A DNA stretch of 53,882 nt from an uncultured Enterobacterales bacterium (GCA_946478305.1 CAMLBO010000022.1:1-53882), one strand, 5' to 3'. Positions 1 to 9,694 are shown, counted from the first letter of the stretch. The notes: generated by a model from the letters alone, not told the origin. Numbers and translations: made by a program.

Positions 1-830
1 TCGAGAGTCGTTTGAATGATCAGACGCTCACCGGCGTCATCAATATTCACTTTCGGCCCGACGATCGCGGCATCCACGGCGCGGCGCCCGATCTGCTGTT
101 CAATCAGTGACAGCTTGTCATGCAACGTCAGTGACGCGGCCGCTACGCTCAACTCTTTCCCCAGATTTCCAATGTAAACGATATGCGCACGGCTGCGGCG
201 CAGCGCCTGCGTCAGGTCTTTCATCAGCAACAGCGGCATCAGGCTGGTGTAAAAACTGCCTGGCCCAATGAGCACCAGATCGGCTTCTTTGATGGCGAGG
301 ATCGCTTCACGGGTCGCGGTGACCTGGGGTACCAGCATCAGCTCACGCGGGATCTGCGTCAGCTTATCGACATTCACTTCGCCATGAACCCACTGGCCGT
401 TGGCGTCCATTGCGGCCAGGTCAACCGGCTCTTCAGACATCGGAATGAGTTCAGCATCCACTTTCAGCAGACTGCGTACCAGATTAATGGCTTCCAGCGG
501 GCGCACGCTCAGGTGATCGAGCGCGCGCAGCATCAGATTACCCAGGTTGTGTCCCGCCAGTTCACCACTGCCGCCGAAGCGGTATTCGAACATTGCTGAG
601 GCGACGCTGGGCTCAGTGATCAGCTGATTAAGGCAGTTGCGCGTATCGCCCCAGGCAATGCCGCCTTCGGAACTGCGGATGCGGCCGGTGGAGCCACCGT
701 TGTCGGTGGTAGTGACAATGCCGGTCAGGCGTGAACCAAGGCCAGAAAGGGCTGACATTACGCGGCCGAGGCCATGTCCTCCTCCTAATGCCACCACGCG
801 GTCGAGGTCGGCGAGTGTACGATTGCGCAT
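1..830 (-). CDS. ybhK: YbhK/YvcK-type putative gluconeogenesis factor (3' end outside window)
   Basis: The reading frame runs from an ATG at 830 leftwards off the window edge, so about 276 codons are visible and the C-terminus is missing. The start reads [20 protein letters not shown], with the glycine-rich loop of the CofD/YvcK fold near residues 16-21, followed by a [13 protein letters not shown] stretch and a GHNLGNLML segment typical of YvcK proteins. Family members bind nucleotide-linked sugars such as UDP-GlcNAc and affect cell shape and gluconeogenic growth; no enzymatic activity is shown here. Divergence from moaA matches the E. coli ybhK-moaA arrangement. Identification is strong; function is only family-level. 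Confidence 0.9.
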   Translation of the reverse strand, partial: MRNRTLADLDRVVALGGGHGLGRVMSALSGLGSRLTGIVTTTDNGGSTGRIRSSEGGIAWGDTRNCLNQLITEPSVASAMFEYRFGGSGELAGHNLGNLMLRALDHLSVRPLEAINLVRSLLKVDAELIPMSEEPVDLAAMDANGQWVHGEVNVDKLTQIPRELMLVPQVTATREAILAIKEADLVLIGPGSFYTSLMPLLLMKDLTQALRRSRAHIVYIGNLGKELSVAAASLTLHDKLSLIEQQIGRRAVDAAIVGPKVNIDDAGERLIIQTTL

Positions 831-1040
831 AAATATCCTTAAAACCGTCCAGAGAATTGTCGAATCTGCCCTCAGCGTGGCAGTTAAAGAGGCCTGATCA
901 TAAGAATAATCGCATGCCAGCCGGTTGATTTTACCGAATTTTGCAACAAGGTGTTATCCCCCAGATATCTGAAATAGCCCAGAATCCCTTATAAAAAAAG
1001 ACGTTTTTTGCTGCGATCTACGGTGTACTTGCGGTGAAAA

Positions 1041-1068
1041 TTCGTTATATATCAAAATGCATAACGAA
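1041..1068. promoter_or_regulatory. Putative ModE (molybdate regulator) binding site
   Basis: Inverted arms TTCGTTAT (1041-1048) and ATAACGAA (1061-1068) are separated by 12 bases. This matches the known ModE box layout of CGTTAT and ATAACG half-sites. It lies just upstream of a possible sigma70 promoter (TTGGTG at 1076, TAGAAT at 1100, 18-base spacer), an activator-like position. ModE-molybdate activates moaA in E. coli. The site call is sequence-based; activity is inferred. Confidence 0.65.
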
Positions 1069-1151
1069 AACCGCCTTGGTGATCTGCCTTTCCGGGCGTT
1101 AGAATAGCCGCTGTAACCCGTGTTTTTTCGCCTGTTTTATCGTCGAAAAGA

Positions 1152-1262
1152 TCAAACTCCTAGCCCTGAAGCCTAAGTTGTTCGCAAAGAACAATACGGT
1201 TTCTTGGCCGTGGCTCAGCCACCAGGGTGCGAGGCAGAAATGCCTGCATCTCCCGTATTTGG
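1152..1262 (+). ncRNA. Moco riboswitch in the moaA leader
   Basis: The leader contains CTCCTAGCC near 1157, a stem TTGTTC/GAACAA (1178-1183 with 1189-1194), a GTGGC-TCA-GCCAC hairpin (1210-1222), the segment GGGTGCGA, and a GGCA-GAAA-TGCC GNRA-loop hairpin (1233-1244) followed by GCATCTCCCG. These are the conserved parts of the Moco RNA motif that precedes moaA in gammaproteobacteria. The 3' end abuts the GGAAAGG ribosome-binding site (1261-1267), as expected for translational control by the cofactor. Confidence 0.88.
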
Positions 1263-1274
1263 AAAGGTGTTAAG

Positions 1275-2261
1275 GTGCTTCAACTTACCGATGCTTTTGC
1301 GCGCAAGTTCTATTACTTGCGGCTATCTATTACCGATGTGTGCAATTTCCGTTGCACCTATTGCCTGCCTGACGGTTACAAACCGCAGGGTCACAGCAAT
1401 AAAAGTTTCCTGTCGCTGGACGAAATTCGTCGAATCAGCCGCGCGTTCGCTCATCTTGGAACGGAAAAAGTGCGCCTGACCGGTGGGGAACCCTCTTTAC
1501 GCCGCGACTTCTGCGAAATTATTGCCGCTGTACGTGAAAACCCCACCATTAAAACGCTGGCCGTGACCACTAACGGTTACCGGATGGCGCGTGACGTGGC
1601 CAAATGGCGTGACGCTGGCCTGAATGCCATTAACGTTAGCGTTGATAGCCTCGATGCCCGCCAGTTCCATGCCATCACCGGCCAGGATAAATTCCACGAC
1701 GTGATGAACGGCATTGATGCGGCTTTTGAGGCCGGGTTCAGCAAGGTGAAAGTCAACGCCGTGCTGATGCGCGACGTCAATCACGCCAGCCTGAATACTT
1801 TCCTCGCCTGGATCAAAAGCCGCCCAATCCAGCTACGCTTTATTGAACTGATGGAAACCGGTGACGGCGGCTCGCTGTTCCGTAAACACCACGTTTCCGG
1901 CGACGTCCTGCGTCAGCAGTTGATCGCCCAGGGCTGGCAGTTGCAGATTCGTGCCCGTAGCGATGGCCCGGCAAAGGTCTTCAGCCACCCGGATTATGTC
2001 GGTGAAATCGGGCTTATCATGCCCTATGAAAAAGAATTTTGTACCAGTTGCAACCGTCTGCGGGTATCCGCCATCGGGAATTTGCATTTGTGTCTGTTCG
2101 GAGAGAATGGCATTCCGCTGCGCGACCTTCTTGCCGATGACATGCAGCAGGAAGAACTGATGGAGAGAATTCAGGGCGGCCTGCGCCATAAGAAACAGAC
2201 CCATTTCCTTCATGAAGGCAACACCGGACTGACCCAGAATCTGTCATTTATTGGCGGGTAA
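1275..2261 (+). CDS. moaA: GTP 3',8-cyclase MoaA
   Basis: Radical SAM enzyme starting molybdopterin synthesis by converting GTP to 3',8-cyclo-GTP, in the cytoplasm with MoaC. The chosen GTG at 1275 has GGAAAGG eight bases upstream and gives 328 residues, close to the 329 of E. coli; a longer in-frame start at 1227 would run into the riboswitch. The radical SAM cluster cysteines C23, C27 and C30 sit in CNFRCTYC, the C-terminal cluster cysteines at about 256, 259 and 273, and the protein ends in the functional Gly-Gly. First gene of moaABCDE. Confidence 0.97.
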   Translation: MLQLTDAFARKFYYLRLSITDVCNFRCTYCLPDGYKPQGHSNKSFLSLDEIRRISRAFAHLGTEKVRLTGGEPSLRRDFCEIIAAVRENPTIKTLAVTTNGYRMARDVAKWRDAGLNAINVSVDSLDARQFHAITGQDKFHDVMNGIDAAFEAGFSKVKVNAVLMRDVNHASLNTFLAWIKSRPIQLRFIELMETGDGGSLFRKHHVSGDVLRQQLIAQGWQLQIRARSDGPAKVFSHPDYVGEIGLIMPYEKEFCTSCNRLRVSAIGNLHLCLFGENGIPLRDLLADDMQQEELMERIQGGLRHKKQTHFLHEGNTGLTQNLSFIGG

Positions 2262-2317
2262 TTCCCGCTCAATGACGCAAAATTAGGGTGGTTGACGTAC
2301 GTTCAAGGAGCAACATA

Positions 2318-2830
2318 ATGAGCAAGGCCAGCAAAGATTTCCTTCCCCTGAATTTGGCTGTTCTGACGGTGTCCGATAGCCGTGGCGAAGCTGAAGATAC
2401 TTCAGGGCATTACCTGAAAGAGGCGGCGGAAGAAGCCGGGCACCGCGTTGCCGCTCAGGCGATCGTCAAAGACAATCTGTATAAAATTCGCGCCGTGGTC
2501 TCTGCCTGGATCGCTGATGAGAGCATTCAGGCGATCCTCATCAACGGCGGCACCGGCTTTACCCAGCATGACAATACCCCCGAAGCCCTTAAACCTTTAT
2601 TTGATCGTGAAATCGAAGGGTACGGAGAGCTGTTTCGCATGGTGTCATTCGAAGAGATCGGTACCTCGACCATTCAGTCGCGCGCACTGGCCGGAATGGC
2701 AAATGAGACGGTGATCTTTGCCATGCCAGGTTCCACCCGTGCCTGCCGCACCGCTTGGGAGCACATCATTGAAGCCCAGCTCGATGCCCGCAACGGCCCC
2801 TGCAATTTCACCCCACACGTCAAGAAATAA
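2318..2830 (+). CDS. moaB: Molybdenum cofactor biosynthesis protein MoaB
   Basis: MogA/MoaB-type molybdopterin-binding protein of 170 residues, the same length as E. coli MoaB. The start is the ATG at 2318, which has AAGGAG at 2305-2310; an upstream in-frame start at 2288 has no good ribosome site. The conserved [11 protein letters not shown] stretch near residue 75 and the [11 protein letters not shown] segment near the C-terminus are the MPT-binding fold signatures. In E. coli its job in Moco synthesis is dispensable because MogA acts instead. It lies 56 bases after moaA. Confidence 0.95.
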   Translation: MSKASKDFLPLNLAVLTVSDSRGEAEDTSGHYLKEAAEEAGHRVAAQAIVKDNLYKIRAVVSAWIADESIQAILINGGTGFTQHDNTPEALKPLFDREIEGYGELFRMVSFEEIGTSTIQSRALAGMANETVIFAMPGSTRACRTAWEHIIEAQLDARNGPCNFTPHVKK

Positions 2831-2837
2831 GCCCGCT

Positions 2838-3317
2838 ATGTCTACCTTTACTCATATTAACGCCTCCGGCGATGCTCATATGGTGGATGTCTCCGCCAAA
2901 GCTGAAACCGTGCGCGAAGCCCGTGCCGAAGCCTTTGTCACTATGGCAGCAGAAACGTTGGCGATGATCGTCAATGGCAATCACCACAAAGGTGACGTCT
3001 TCGCTACCGCGCGTATTGCCGGTATTCAGGCCGCGAAGAAGACCTGGGATCTGATCCCGTTGTGCCATCCGCTGTTGCTAACCAAAGTCGAAGTGAATTT
3101 GCAGGCTGAACCGGAATATAACCGCGTACGTATTGAGTCCCGTTGCCGTCTGAGCGGTAAAACAGGCGTGGAGATGGAAGCCCTGACCGCTGCGTCGGTC
3201 GCGGCACTGACGATTTATGACATGTGCAAAGCGGTACAAAAAGACATGGTCATCGGCCCGATCCGTCTGTTGGAAAAGTCAGGTGGCAAATCCGGTGACT
3301 TTAAGGCGGTCCCATGA
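2838..3317 (+). CDS. moaC: Cyclic pyranopterin monophosphate synthase MoaC
   Basis: Converts the MoaA product 3',8-cH2GTP to cyclic pyranopterin monophosphate. The frame opens with [19 protein letters not shown] at 2838, seven bases after the moaB stop, and gives 159 residues (161 in E. coli). The substrate-binding motifs LIPLCHPL and [19 protein letters not shown] are intact. The stop overlaps the moaD start (ATGA at 3314), indicating translational coupling. Confidence 0.97.
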   Translation: MSTFTHINASGDAHMVDVSAKAETVREARAEAFVTMAAETLAMIVNGNHHKGDVFATARIAGIQAAKKTWDLIPLCHPLLLTKVEVNLQAEPEYNRVRIESRCRLSGKTGVEMEALTAASVAALTIYDMCKAVQKDMVIGPIRLLEKSGGKSGDFKAVP

Positions 3318-3559
3318 TTGAGATCTTATTCTTTGCTCAGGTACGTGAACTGATTGGCGTGAGCTCGCTGCAATTGCCCGCTGAGTTTAGTTCTGTGGAA
3401 GTACTACGCCAGGCGTTGTGTGCCCGCGGCGAACGCTGGGCGCTGGCGTTGGAGTCTGGCAAATTACTGGTGGCGGTTAACCAGACGCTGGTCGATACCG
3501 CTTACCCGGTAAAGGCTGGTGATGAAGTGGCTTTCTTCCCGCCGGTAACCGGAGGTTGA
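3314..3559 (+). CDS. moaD: Molybdopterin synthase sulfur-carrier subunit MoaD
   Basis: Small ubiquitin-fold protein of 81 residues, identical in length to E. coli MoaD. It ends in VTGG, the diglycine tail that is adenylated by MoeB (encoded at 47765-48535) and thiocarboxylated to donate sulfur to MoaE. The start overlaps moaC by four bases and the stop is one base from moaE, so D and E should be made together, as required for the synthase heterotetramer. Confidence 0.96.
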   Translation: MIEILFFAQVRELIGVSSLQLPAEFSSVEVLRQALCARGERWALALESGKLLVAVNQTLVDTAYPVKAGDEVAFFPPVTGG

Positions 3560-3560
3560 T

Positions 3561-4013
3561 ATGGACCTGACTAAAATTGTGGTCGATGCTGCTCCCTTTA
3601 GCGTGGGTGATGAATACCAGTGGCTGGCACAATCTGACGCCGACGGCGCGGTAGTGACCTTCACTGGCAAGGTACGCAATCATAATCTCGGTGATAGCGT
3701 TAGCGCCCTGACGCTGGAGCACTACCCTGGCATGACCGAGAAAGCGCTGGCGGAGATTGTGGCTGATGCCCGTACGCGCTGGCCGTTACAGCGGGTGTCG
3801 GTCTATCACCGTATCGGCGCGATGTATCCCGGCGACGAAATTGTCTTTGTCGGCGTGACCAGCGCACACCGTGGCATGGCGTTCGACGCGACCGAATTCA
3901 TCATGGATTATTTGAAAACCCGCGCGCCTTTTTGGAAGCGCGAAGCGACACAAGAGGGTGACCGCTGGGTCGATGCCCGCGACAGCGACAAAGACGCAGC
4001 AAAACGCTGGTAA
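3561..4013 (+). CDS. moaE: Molybdopterin synthase catalytic subunit MoaE
   Basis: Large subunit that inserts two sulfurs into cyclic pyranopterin monophosphate to form molybdopterin. It has 150 residues, as in E. coli, with the FTGKVRNHN segment, the HRIGAMYPGDEIVFVGV core and the C-terminal KTRAPFWKRE stretch that carries the catalytic lysine of the family. Last gene of the moa operon; ybhL follows after 118 bases with its own ribosome site. Confidence 0.97.
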   Translation: MDLTKIVVDAAPFSVGDEYQWLAQSDADGAVVTFTGKVRNHNLGDSVSALTLEHYPGMTEKALAEIVADARTRWPLQRVSVYHRIGAMYPGDEIVFVGVTSAHRGMAFDATEFIMDYLKTRAPFWKREATQEGDRWVDARDSDKDAAKRW

Positions 4014-4131
4014 ACTGCAACTAAACCTTACGCTTAGCAACCGCGCAAAGCGGCAGTTTTGTGGTAATGTTATGCAACAGGCGGCCTGTTTTACGGCCTA
4101 ATTTTTGTCCTCCATGCAAGAGGTAATCATC

Positions 4132-4842
4132 ATGGATCGATATCCACGCAGTAATGGCTCGATTGTTGAACGTGCTAACACCGGCATTCAGGCTTATATG
4201 GCGCAGGTCTATGGTTGGATGACCTGTGGCTTGTTATTAACCGCTTTCGTTGCCTGGTATGCTTCGCGCTCCCCGGCGATCCTCGGTTTCATCTTCTCCA
4301 GCCAGATCACGTTCTTTGGTTTGATCATCGCGCAGCTCGCACTGGTATTTGTGATTTCCGGTATGGTTAACCGCCTGAGCGGAACCGTCGCGACCGGGCT
4401 GTTTATGCTTTATTCGGCGCTGACGGGGTTAACGCTCTCCAGCATTTTCATCGTTTATACCGGCTCATCTATCGCCAGCACCTTCGTGGTCGCCGGTGGG
4501 ATGTTCGGTGCGATGAGCGTTTACGGTTACACCACCAAGCGTGATCTCAGCCGTATGGGCAGCCTGTTGTTCATGGCGCTGATCGGTATTGTGCTGGCGT
4601 CTGTGGTTAACATCTGGCTGAAGAGCTCTGCGCTGATGTGGGCGGTGACTTACATCGGTGTCGTGGTGTTTGTGGGTCTGACCGCGTATGACACCCAGAA
4701 GCTGAAAAATATGGGTGAGCAGTTGTCCGTCAATGACAAAGACAACTTCCGCAAATACTCCATCGTGGGTGCGCTGACGTTGTATTTAGATTTCATCAAT
4801 CTGTTCCTGATGCTGTTACGCATCTTCGGCAACCGCCGGTAA
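4132..4842 (+). CDS. ybhL: Bax inhibitor-1 family inner-membrane protein YbhL
   Basis: A 236-residue polytopic membrane protein with about seven hydrophobic segments, beginning MDRYPRSNGSIVERANTG and ending in the family-typical TLYLDFINLFLMLLRIFGNR. BI-1/YccA relatives are linked to calcium leak or membrane-protein quality control, but the role of YbhL is not established. The ATG at 4132 is preceded by AAGAGGT; a TTG nine codons earlier is less likely. E. coli YbhL has 234 residues and the same position after moaE. Confidence 0.93.
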   Translation: MDRYPRSNGSIVERANTGIQAYMAQVYGWMTCGLLLTAFVAWYASRSPAILGFIFSSQITFFGLIIAQLALVFVISGMVNRLSGTVATGLFMLYSALTGLTLSSIFIVYTGSSIASTFVVAGGMFGAMSVYGYTTKRDLSRMGSLLFMALIGIVLASVVNIWLKSSALMWAVTYIGVVVFVGLTAYDTQKLKNMGEQLSVNDKDNFRKYSIVGALTLYLDFINLFLMLLRIFGNRR

Positions 4843-4862
4843 GGTTTTGATTGCAAATGAGA

Positions 4863-4892
4863 GGGGGGCTGAAAAGCGCCCCTTTTCTTTTT
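4863..4892 (+). terminator. Rho-independent terminator after ybhL
   Basis: A GC-rich hairpin (GGGGGGC, loop TGAAAA, GCGCCCC) is followed by TTTTCTTTTT, 20 bases past the ybhL stop. Confidence 0.8.
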
Positions 4893-4940
4893 GGGCGGCA
4901 GCCCATGACCTTGAATTTAAAGTTAAATTTGAAATTAAAA
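4891..4940. repeat. Dispersed hairpin plus AT-rich module (copy outside the 38-kb cluster)
   Basis: A small hairpin TGGGC-GGCA-GCCCA (4892-4905) is followed by TGACCTTGAATTTAAAG and further AT-rich sequence with poly-A/T alternation. The same hairpin type with CTTGAATT and TTTAAA sequence recurs at 38276-38291 (inverted), 38782-38820 and 38863-38900. It ends at the ybiO stop codon. No coding function is seen; it looks like a short interspersed intergenic repeat. Confidence 0.55.
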
Positions 4941-7199
4941 ACTTTCCCCTGGGCTTTTTAAAGCCCCACCTTCTCCCCCCTCGGTGTAAACCCGCATTGC
5001 TTGCTTTGGCATGGTGATATCCGCCTTTTGGAAGTGAATTTTCACCAATCGATCCAGTGCGTACTGAACATTCCACTGTTCCAGCGGCTTAGTGCGGATG
5101 AGGACTCGCACGGTAAATGACTGGTCGGCAAGTGCGACGACACCCTGATAAATGGGTTCGCCGAGCAGGGAGCCTTTCATCGTTTCATCTGCTTTCAGCG
5201 CTTCAACGGCTTCAGCCAGTACGCTGTTCACCTGATCAATATCCTCCTCGCGGCTGACGCTGTAGCTGGCGCGGTAGACGCCGAATTCTCGCTCGTAATT
5301 CGACAGGGTGGTGATCGAAGAATAGGGAACGATGTGGTACACGCCATAAATATCGCGCAGGCCGATCGAGCGGATAGTCATACGCTCCACGGTACCGCTG
5401 ATGCCCATCACTGTGACATATTCACCCGTATTCATGCCGTTTTCGAACTGGATAAACACGCCGGTGATGACGTCTTTAACCAGTGTCTGCGCACCGAAGC
5501 TGATGGCTAAACCGAGTGCGCCGGCACCGGCCAACAGCGGAGCAATATTCAGTCCGACCTGCGAGAGCATGATCATAATGGTGATGGTGCAAATCACGAT
5601 GGCCAGTACGTTGCGAAACAGCGTCAGTAAAGTACGTTCGCGGGCGCTGGGACGGGTGCCGTTATTCAGTTCCAGCGCCAGACGATGCTCGATAATACTG
5701 GCGAGCAGGGTCCAGGAGACGATGGCGAAGAACAAAATTAACAGAATATGGGTCAGGCCGCCGACTACCTGAGAGCCGGTATCGGTGATCAGCCATTTAT
5801 TAAGATTGAAAACCTGCCAGGCGTCCAGCAGGGACAGTGTGACGGCAAGGACCACCAGAACGCGCAAGATCTTCAGGCCGCCGGGGATATAGGAGTTAAT
5901 GCGTTTTTGTAGCAAAGGGTAACGGCGGTTGATGTCATCGGGCAGCGTGATGCGCTTTAAAATCCAGCGCGACAGCAGGCCGGAGATCGCGGCACCAAGG
6001 CCAATCACCACCAGGCTTTTCACGGTGGCGGCCATCATAAAGGTCAGGCTTCCTGCGAAATCAAACTGTGACAGGAAGAACAGCACCACAAAATAGCTGA
6101 TGGCCAGAATATGCCAAACATGTCCCAGGGCACGCAGAATAACACTGAAAAATGCCATGGAACGTTCGGCCAGCAGATTGAACTCATGATGGATTTTCTT
6201 GCGATTATGCAGGATCAGCCAACTCGCATACAGCGTCAATGCCAGCATCACCACGAAATTCACAATCGCAGCGGTCTGATAATTGACCTGAGTGGCGACT
6301 ATCGGCACCGCGACCATCAACCCATAGCCTATCAGCCCGCTGACCCACGCCAGTCGGGTATTCCAGTAACGGGCGGTCTGGTCACTGAGCGGGAAGGGGC
6401 GCAGGTAATCGAAATTTGGTGCGAAGATCAGGCGTAATACGGCTTTAAAGAATTCGATGACTGCGAAGGCGCTGAGGAAAAGTGCCTGCTGACGGGCGAT
6501 CAGCGCACTGCCCCCGTTGACATACTGAGTAAATAGATTCCCGGCGGCGACGGTCAGCACCAGAATGCCGATATCAATAATAAAAGCGCTGAGAATGCTG
6601 GCAGGCAGTTGATACCAGTGCGCCTCTTTAAGGCGGGCATGATGCCCCCAGCGGCCAAGGCGTTTATACAGCGGGCTTACCAGAAGGCGTACCAGATGAA
6701 ACAGTGCAAAGGTCACCAGTACGGTCAGCAGGAAGTATCCGAGTGCGTGGAAGAAGCGCCCGGCGTTGAAGGTACGCTGTGGGCCTGAGTCGATGGTACG
6801 TTTCAGTTTCTGTACCTTCTGCATCACCTGCGATACATAGCGCTGGCTGGCGTCGACCAGGTTGTCGATAAGTGACAACTGCTCTGATTTCTCTTGCGGG
6901 GAATTCTCTGCTGTTTTTTGCGGCGCCTCCGTCGTGGGCCTGGCCGCTTCGCGCAGATGGGCAATCAGTTCGGCGCGGGACTTATCGTCTTGCAAAATAT
7001 CGGCCAGCGCGCTGTAGGAGGCATGTTGTTTATCTGCATCACTGGAAGAGGCGGCGGCAGGCGTCGCAGCGTGGGACAGAGGGCTGAACAGGCTCAGCAT
7101 CAGGGCCAACATCAGACAGGACAAGACAAGTAATATTGGATTTCTTTCTCGTGGTAATGACAGTCGTTGCGATAACGCGTTCCAGTCGTTATTCGGCAT
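4935..7199 (-). CDS. ybiO: Moderate-conductance mechanosensitive channel YbiO (MscS family)
   Basis: A 754-residue protein (E. coli YbiO 741) with an N-terminal signal-like hydrophobic segment at about 21-45, a periplasmic linker, many membrane segments, and the MscS pore helix and beta domain near the C-terminus (LLAGAGALGLAISFGAQTLV, then FENGMNTGEYVTVMGISGTV). Such channels open under hypo-osmotic shock to release solutes. It lies 149 bases downstream of glnQ, the E. coli order. The last codons contain GGGCTTT/AAAGCCC and run into the repeat module, so the extreme C-terminus may be element-derived. Confidence 0.92.
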   Translation of the reverse strand: MPNNDWNALSQRLSLPRERNPILLVLSCLMLALMLSLFSPLSHAATPAAASSSDADKQHASYSALADILQDDKSRAELIAHLREAARPTTEAPQKTAENSPQEKSEQLSLIDNLVDASQRYVSQVMQKVQKLKRTIDSGPQRTFNAGRFFHALGYFLLTVLVTFALFHLVRLLVSPLYKRLGRWGHHARLKEAHWYQLPASILSAFIIDIGILVLTVAAGNLFTQYVNGGSALIARQQALFLSAFAVIEFFKAVLRLIFAPNFDYLRPFPLSDQTARYWNTRLAWVSGLIGYGLMVAVPIVATQVNYQTAAIVNFVVMLALTLYASWLILHNRKKIHHEFNLLAERSMAFFSVILRALGHVWHILAISYFVVLFFLSQFDFAGSLTFMMAATVKSLVVIGLGAAISGLLSRWILKRITLPDDINRRYPLLQKRINSYIPGGLKILRVLVVLAVTLSLLDAWQVFNLNKWLITDTGSQVVGGLTHILLILFFAIVSWTLLASIIEHRLALELNNGTRPSARERTLLTLFRNVLAIVICTITIMIMLSQVGLNIAPLLAGAGALGLAISFGAQTLVKDVITGVFIQFENGMNTGEYVTVMGISGTVERMTIRSIGLRDIYGVYHIVPYSSITTLSNYEREFGVYRASYSVSREEDIDQVNSVLAEAVEALKADETMKGSLLGEPIYQGVVALADQSFTVRVLIRTKPLEQWNVQYALDRLVKIHFQKADITMPKQAMRVYTEGGEGGALKSPGESF

Positions 7200-7293
7200 T
7201 GTTCCTCACTTTCAAAGCTACGGTTAATCGGTCGTTCTCAAACGATGTAGCGACAGTGTAGGGAATTTATGACTGAAATGGGAAAAAATGGCC

Positions 7294-7321
7294 AAAAAAA
7301 CGGACATCCGAAGATGCCCGT
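7294..7321 (-). terminator. Terminator after glnQ
   Basis: Read on the minus strand, ACGGGCATC-TTCG-GATGTCCGT forms a 9-bp stem (one G-U pair) with a stable UUCG loop, followed by seven T. It separates glnHPQ from ybiO. Confidence 0.88.
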
Positions 7322-7348
7322 CTGTTTACAACCTGAGTAGCACGCGGC

Positions 7349-8071
7349 TCAGGAAACGTGTTGCAGGAATTCGCGCAGACGATCGCTTGGCGGATGGGCA
7401 ATCAGTTCAGCGGGTGGGCCATCTTCCGCGATGCGGCCTTTGTCGATAAAGATCAGGCGTGAGGCCACTTTCTCGGCAAAACCCACTTCATGGGTCACGA
7501 TCACCATCGTCATGCCTTCGTCAGCCAACTGCTTCATGACCGTCAGCACTTCGTGACGCAGCTCGGGATCCAGCGCCGAGGTCGGCTCATCAAACAGCAT
7601 CAGTTTCGGTTTAACCGCCAGTGCACGGGCAATGGCGACGCGCTGCTGCTGACCACCGGAAAGTTCTGACGGATAGTGATGGGCACGCTCTGACAGGCCG
7701 ACTTTCGCCAGCAGCGCTTTAGCCTGTTTATGGGCTTCTTCTTTCTTCACGCCACGTACGCGGATCGGACCAAAGGCCACATTCTCCAGCGCCGTCATGT
7801 GTGGGAACAGATAGAACTGCTGGAACACCATGCCCGCTTCCTGGCGGATCAGGCGCTCATCGACTTTAGGGTCATTGACTTTCAGTCCATCGACAATCAG
7901 TTCTCCGGAAGTGATCTCTTCCAGTTTATTGATGCAACGCAGCAGCGTGGATTTACCCGAGCCGGATGGCCCGATAATGACCACGACTTCACCCTGAGAA
8001 ATATTCAGATCGATGTCGTGGAGCACCTGGGTTTTACCAAAGTGTTTTGAGACGTTCTTGAATTCAATCAT
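7349..8071 (-). CDS. glnQ: Glutamine ABC transporter ATP-binding protein GlnQ
   Basis: ATPase of the GlnHPQ high-affinity glutamine importer, 240 residues as in E. coli. Walker [10 protein letters not shown] (about 34-42), the signature LSGGQQQR, Walker [13 protein letters not shown] and the switch histidine region VIVTHEVGF are all present. Its ATG overlaps the glnP stop by four bases, showing translational coupling. Confidence 0.97.
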   Translation of the reverse strand: MIEFKNVSKHFGKTQVLHDIDLNISQGEVVVIIGPSGSGKSTLLRCINKLEEITSGELIVDGLKVNDPKVDERLIRQEAGMVFQQFYLFPHMTALENVAFGPIRVRGVKKEEAHKQAKALLAKVGLSERAHHYPSELSGGQQQRVAIARALAVKPKLMLFDEPTSALDPELRHEVLTVMKQLADEGMTMVIVTHEVGFAEKVASRLIFIDKGRIAEDGPPAELIAHPPSDRLREFLQHVS

Positions 8072-8727
8072 ATAATTTTCAATCTGCGTTCGAGGCGGCG
8101 CAGAACAAAGCTCAGTGCCAGCGTGATAATCAGATAAATAACGGCAACCGCACTCCAGATTTCCATGGCGCGGAAGTTACCGGCGATGATCTCCTGGCCC
8201 TGGCGGGTCAGTTCGGCCACGCCAATAACGATAAACAGCGAGGTGTCCTTGATGCTGACGATCCACTGGTTACCCAGCGGTGGCAGCATGCGACGCAGCG
8301 CCAACGGCGCAATGATATAACGCAGCGTATCACGGCGTGACAGACCCAGCGCCAGACCCGCTTCGCGGAATCCGTTATGAATCGACAGCACGGCACCACG
8401 GGTAATTTCTGCGATATACGCACCGGAGTTGATGATGATCGTGACAACGGCGGCGGTGAACGGGTCAATACGCAGGTCAGGAATCATCATTGGCAGGGCG
8501 AAGTAGATAAACATCACCTGCACAACAATCGGTGTACCACGAATAAGCTCAATAAACACCAGTGCAATGTGGCTGCTTAACCAGCCGCCAAACGCGCGGG
8601 CAAAACCCGCAATCACACCGATAATCAGACCACCCACCAGACCGAGGACCGAAATCCACAGGGTCATTTTGGCGCCTTCGAGCAGGATAGGCAGAGCGGG
8701 CCAAATAACGCTCCAGTCAAACTGCAT
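8068..8727 (-). CDS. glnP: Glutamine ABC transporter permease GlnP
   Basis: Inner-membrane permease of 219 residues with about five membrane segments and the His/Glu/Gln/Opine-type EAA loop ([20 protein letters not shown], then [20 protein letters not shown]), which contacts GlnQ. It follows glnH after 80 bases that hold a stem-loop, and overlaps glnQ. Confidence 0.97.
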   Translation of the reverse strand: MQFDWSVIWPALPILLEGAKMTLWISVLGLVGGLIIGVIAGFARAFGGWLSSHIALVFIELIRGTPIVVQVMFIYFALPMMIPDLRIDPFTAAVVTIIINSGAYIAEITRGAVLSIHNGFREAGLALGLSRRDTLRYIIAPLALRRMLPPLGNQWIVSIKDTSLFIVIGVAELTRQGQEIIAGNFRAMEIWSAVAVIYLIITLALSFVLRRLERRLKII

Positions 8728-8755
8728 GCATTCTCTCCTGGTAAAGCCAATGACA

Positions 8756-8791
8756 AACGCCCATCCGCTGAATTAAAACGGTATGGGCGTT
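8756..8791 (-). promoter_or_regulatory. Intercistronic stem-loop between glnH and glnP
   Basis: Arms AACGCCCAT (8756-8764) and ATGGGCGTT (8783-8791) are perfectly complementary around an 18-base loop. No T-run follows. Its place after the binding-protein gene suggests mRNA 3' stabilisation or partial attenuation that keeps GlnH more abundant than GlnP/GlnQ; this is inference. Confidence 0.6.
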
Positions 8792-8807
8792 AAGTACGAA
8801 GGGGAAT

Positions 8808-9551
8808 TTACTTAGGTTCGGTATCAAACCATTTTTTGTAGATCTTCGCGTAAGTACCATTTTCTTTGATGGTTTTTAGCGCGGCGTTGGCTTTCTCACG
8901 CAGATCGCTGCCCTGTGGGAAGGCGATACCGTACTGCTGACCTGCCAGTGACTCGCCAACTGCTTTGAACTGGCCGTTACCCGCAGTTTTGATGAAGTAC
9001 AGGATGTTTGGCGTATCGTGCATTACCGCGTCAGCGCGGCCAGTGCCGAGTTCCATATAGGCGCTGTCAATGTTCGGGAACTGACGCAGATCTTTGGTTT
9101 TCACGTTGGCTTTCATGTAATCCACGGAACTGGTGCCGCTTTTCACTGCTACGGTTTTGTCTTTCAGATCGGCAACGCTTTTGATTGAGTCATTGTCTTT
9201 TTTGACCATAACCATCAGGCCACTGTTGTAGTAACCGTCAGAGAAGTCGATGGCTTTTTTACGCTCTGGGGTGATGGTGATACCGGCCAGGGCCAGGTCG
9301 ATGTTATGAGTTTGCAGGGCAGGGATGATGCCGCCAAAGTCCATTGGTTTCAGCTCATAAGAGACTTTCATCTCTTTCGCAACCGCGTCCCATAAGTCGA
9401 TATCAAAACCGACGTATTTATCGCCTTGCTTGAATTCAAAAGGTACAAACGCAGTGTCGGTAGCTACGATTAATTTTTTTTCTGCGGCGTGCGAGCTAAC
9501 GGCAAAGGCCAGCGTCAGTGCGGCCAGGGAAACTTTCAACAGTGACTTCAT
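8808..9551 (-). CDS. glnH: Glutamine-binding periplasmic protein GlnH
   Basis: Substrate-binding protein of the GlnHPQ importer, 247 residues (248 in E. coli). A Sec signal peptide covers residues 1-22 with cleavage after SSHA. The SBP_bac_3 fold motifs [20 protein letters not shown], the [11 protein letters not shown] segment and GTSSVDY are conserved. It is the first gene of the operon, transcribed leftwards from a sigma54-type promoter at 9608-9623. Confidence 0.97.
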   Translation of the reverse strand: MKSLLKVSLAALTLAFAVSSHAAEKKLIVATDTAFVPFEFKQGDKYVGFDIDLWDAVAKEMKVSYELKPMDFGGIIPALQTHNIDLALAGITITPERKKAIDFSDGYYNSGLMVMVKKDNDSIKSVADLKDKTVAVKSGTSSVDYMKANVKTKDLRQFPNIDSAYMELGTGRADAVMHDTPNILYFIKTAGNGQFKAVGESLAGQQYGIAFPQGSDLREKANAALKTIKENGTYAKIYKKWFDTEPK

Positions 9552-9607
9552 CAGTTAATTTCCTTTGTACATAATTTAGGAGCTGTAGAGTGTTACATTC
9601 AATTAGA

Positions 9608-9623
9608 TGCAATATACATGCCA
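9608..9623 (-). promoter_or_regulatory. Sigma54 promoter of glnHPQ
   Basis: On the minus strand the sequence is TGGCATGTATATTGCA, with GG and GC exactly ten bases apart as in the -24/-12 consensus TGGCAC-N5-TTGCA. It sits 57 bases before the glnH start and corresponds to glnHp2 in E. coli. Confidence 0.88.
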
Positions 9624-9694
9624 TAACTTAAGTCTTTTAGGATTCAATAAGTTATATTTTGCTGAACCGATAAAGCAGGATAAAAAGCACGAAT

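Noticed and set aside
1204-1479. 91-codon ORF over the moaA leader
   Set aside because: It overlaps the Moco riboswitch and moaA in another frame, with no ribosome site or recognisable product.
5401-6437. Plus-strand ORFs inside ybiO
   Set aside because: They are antisense shadows of a well-conserved MscS-family gene.
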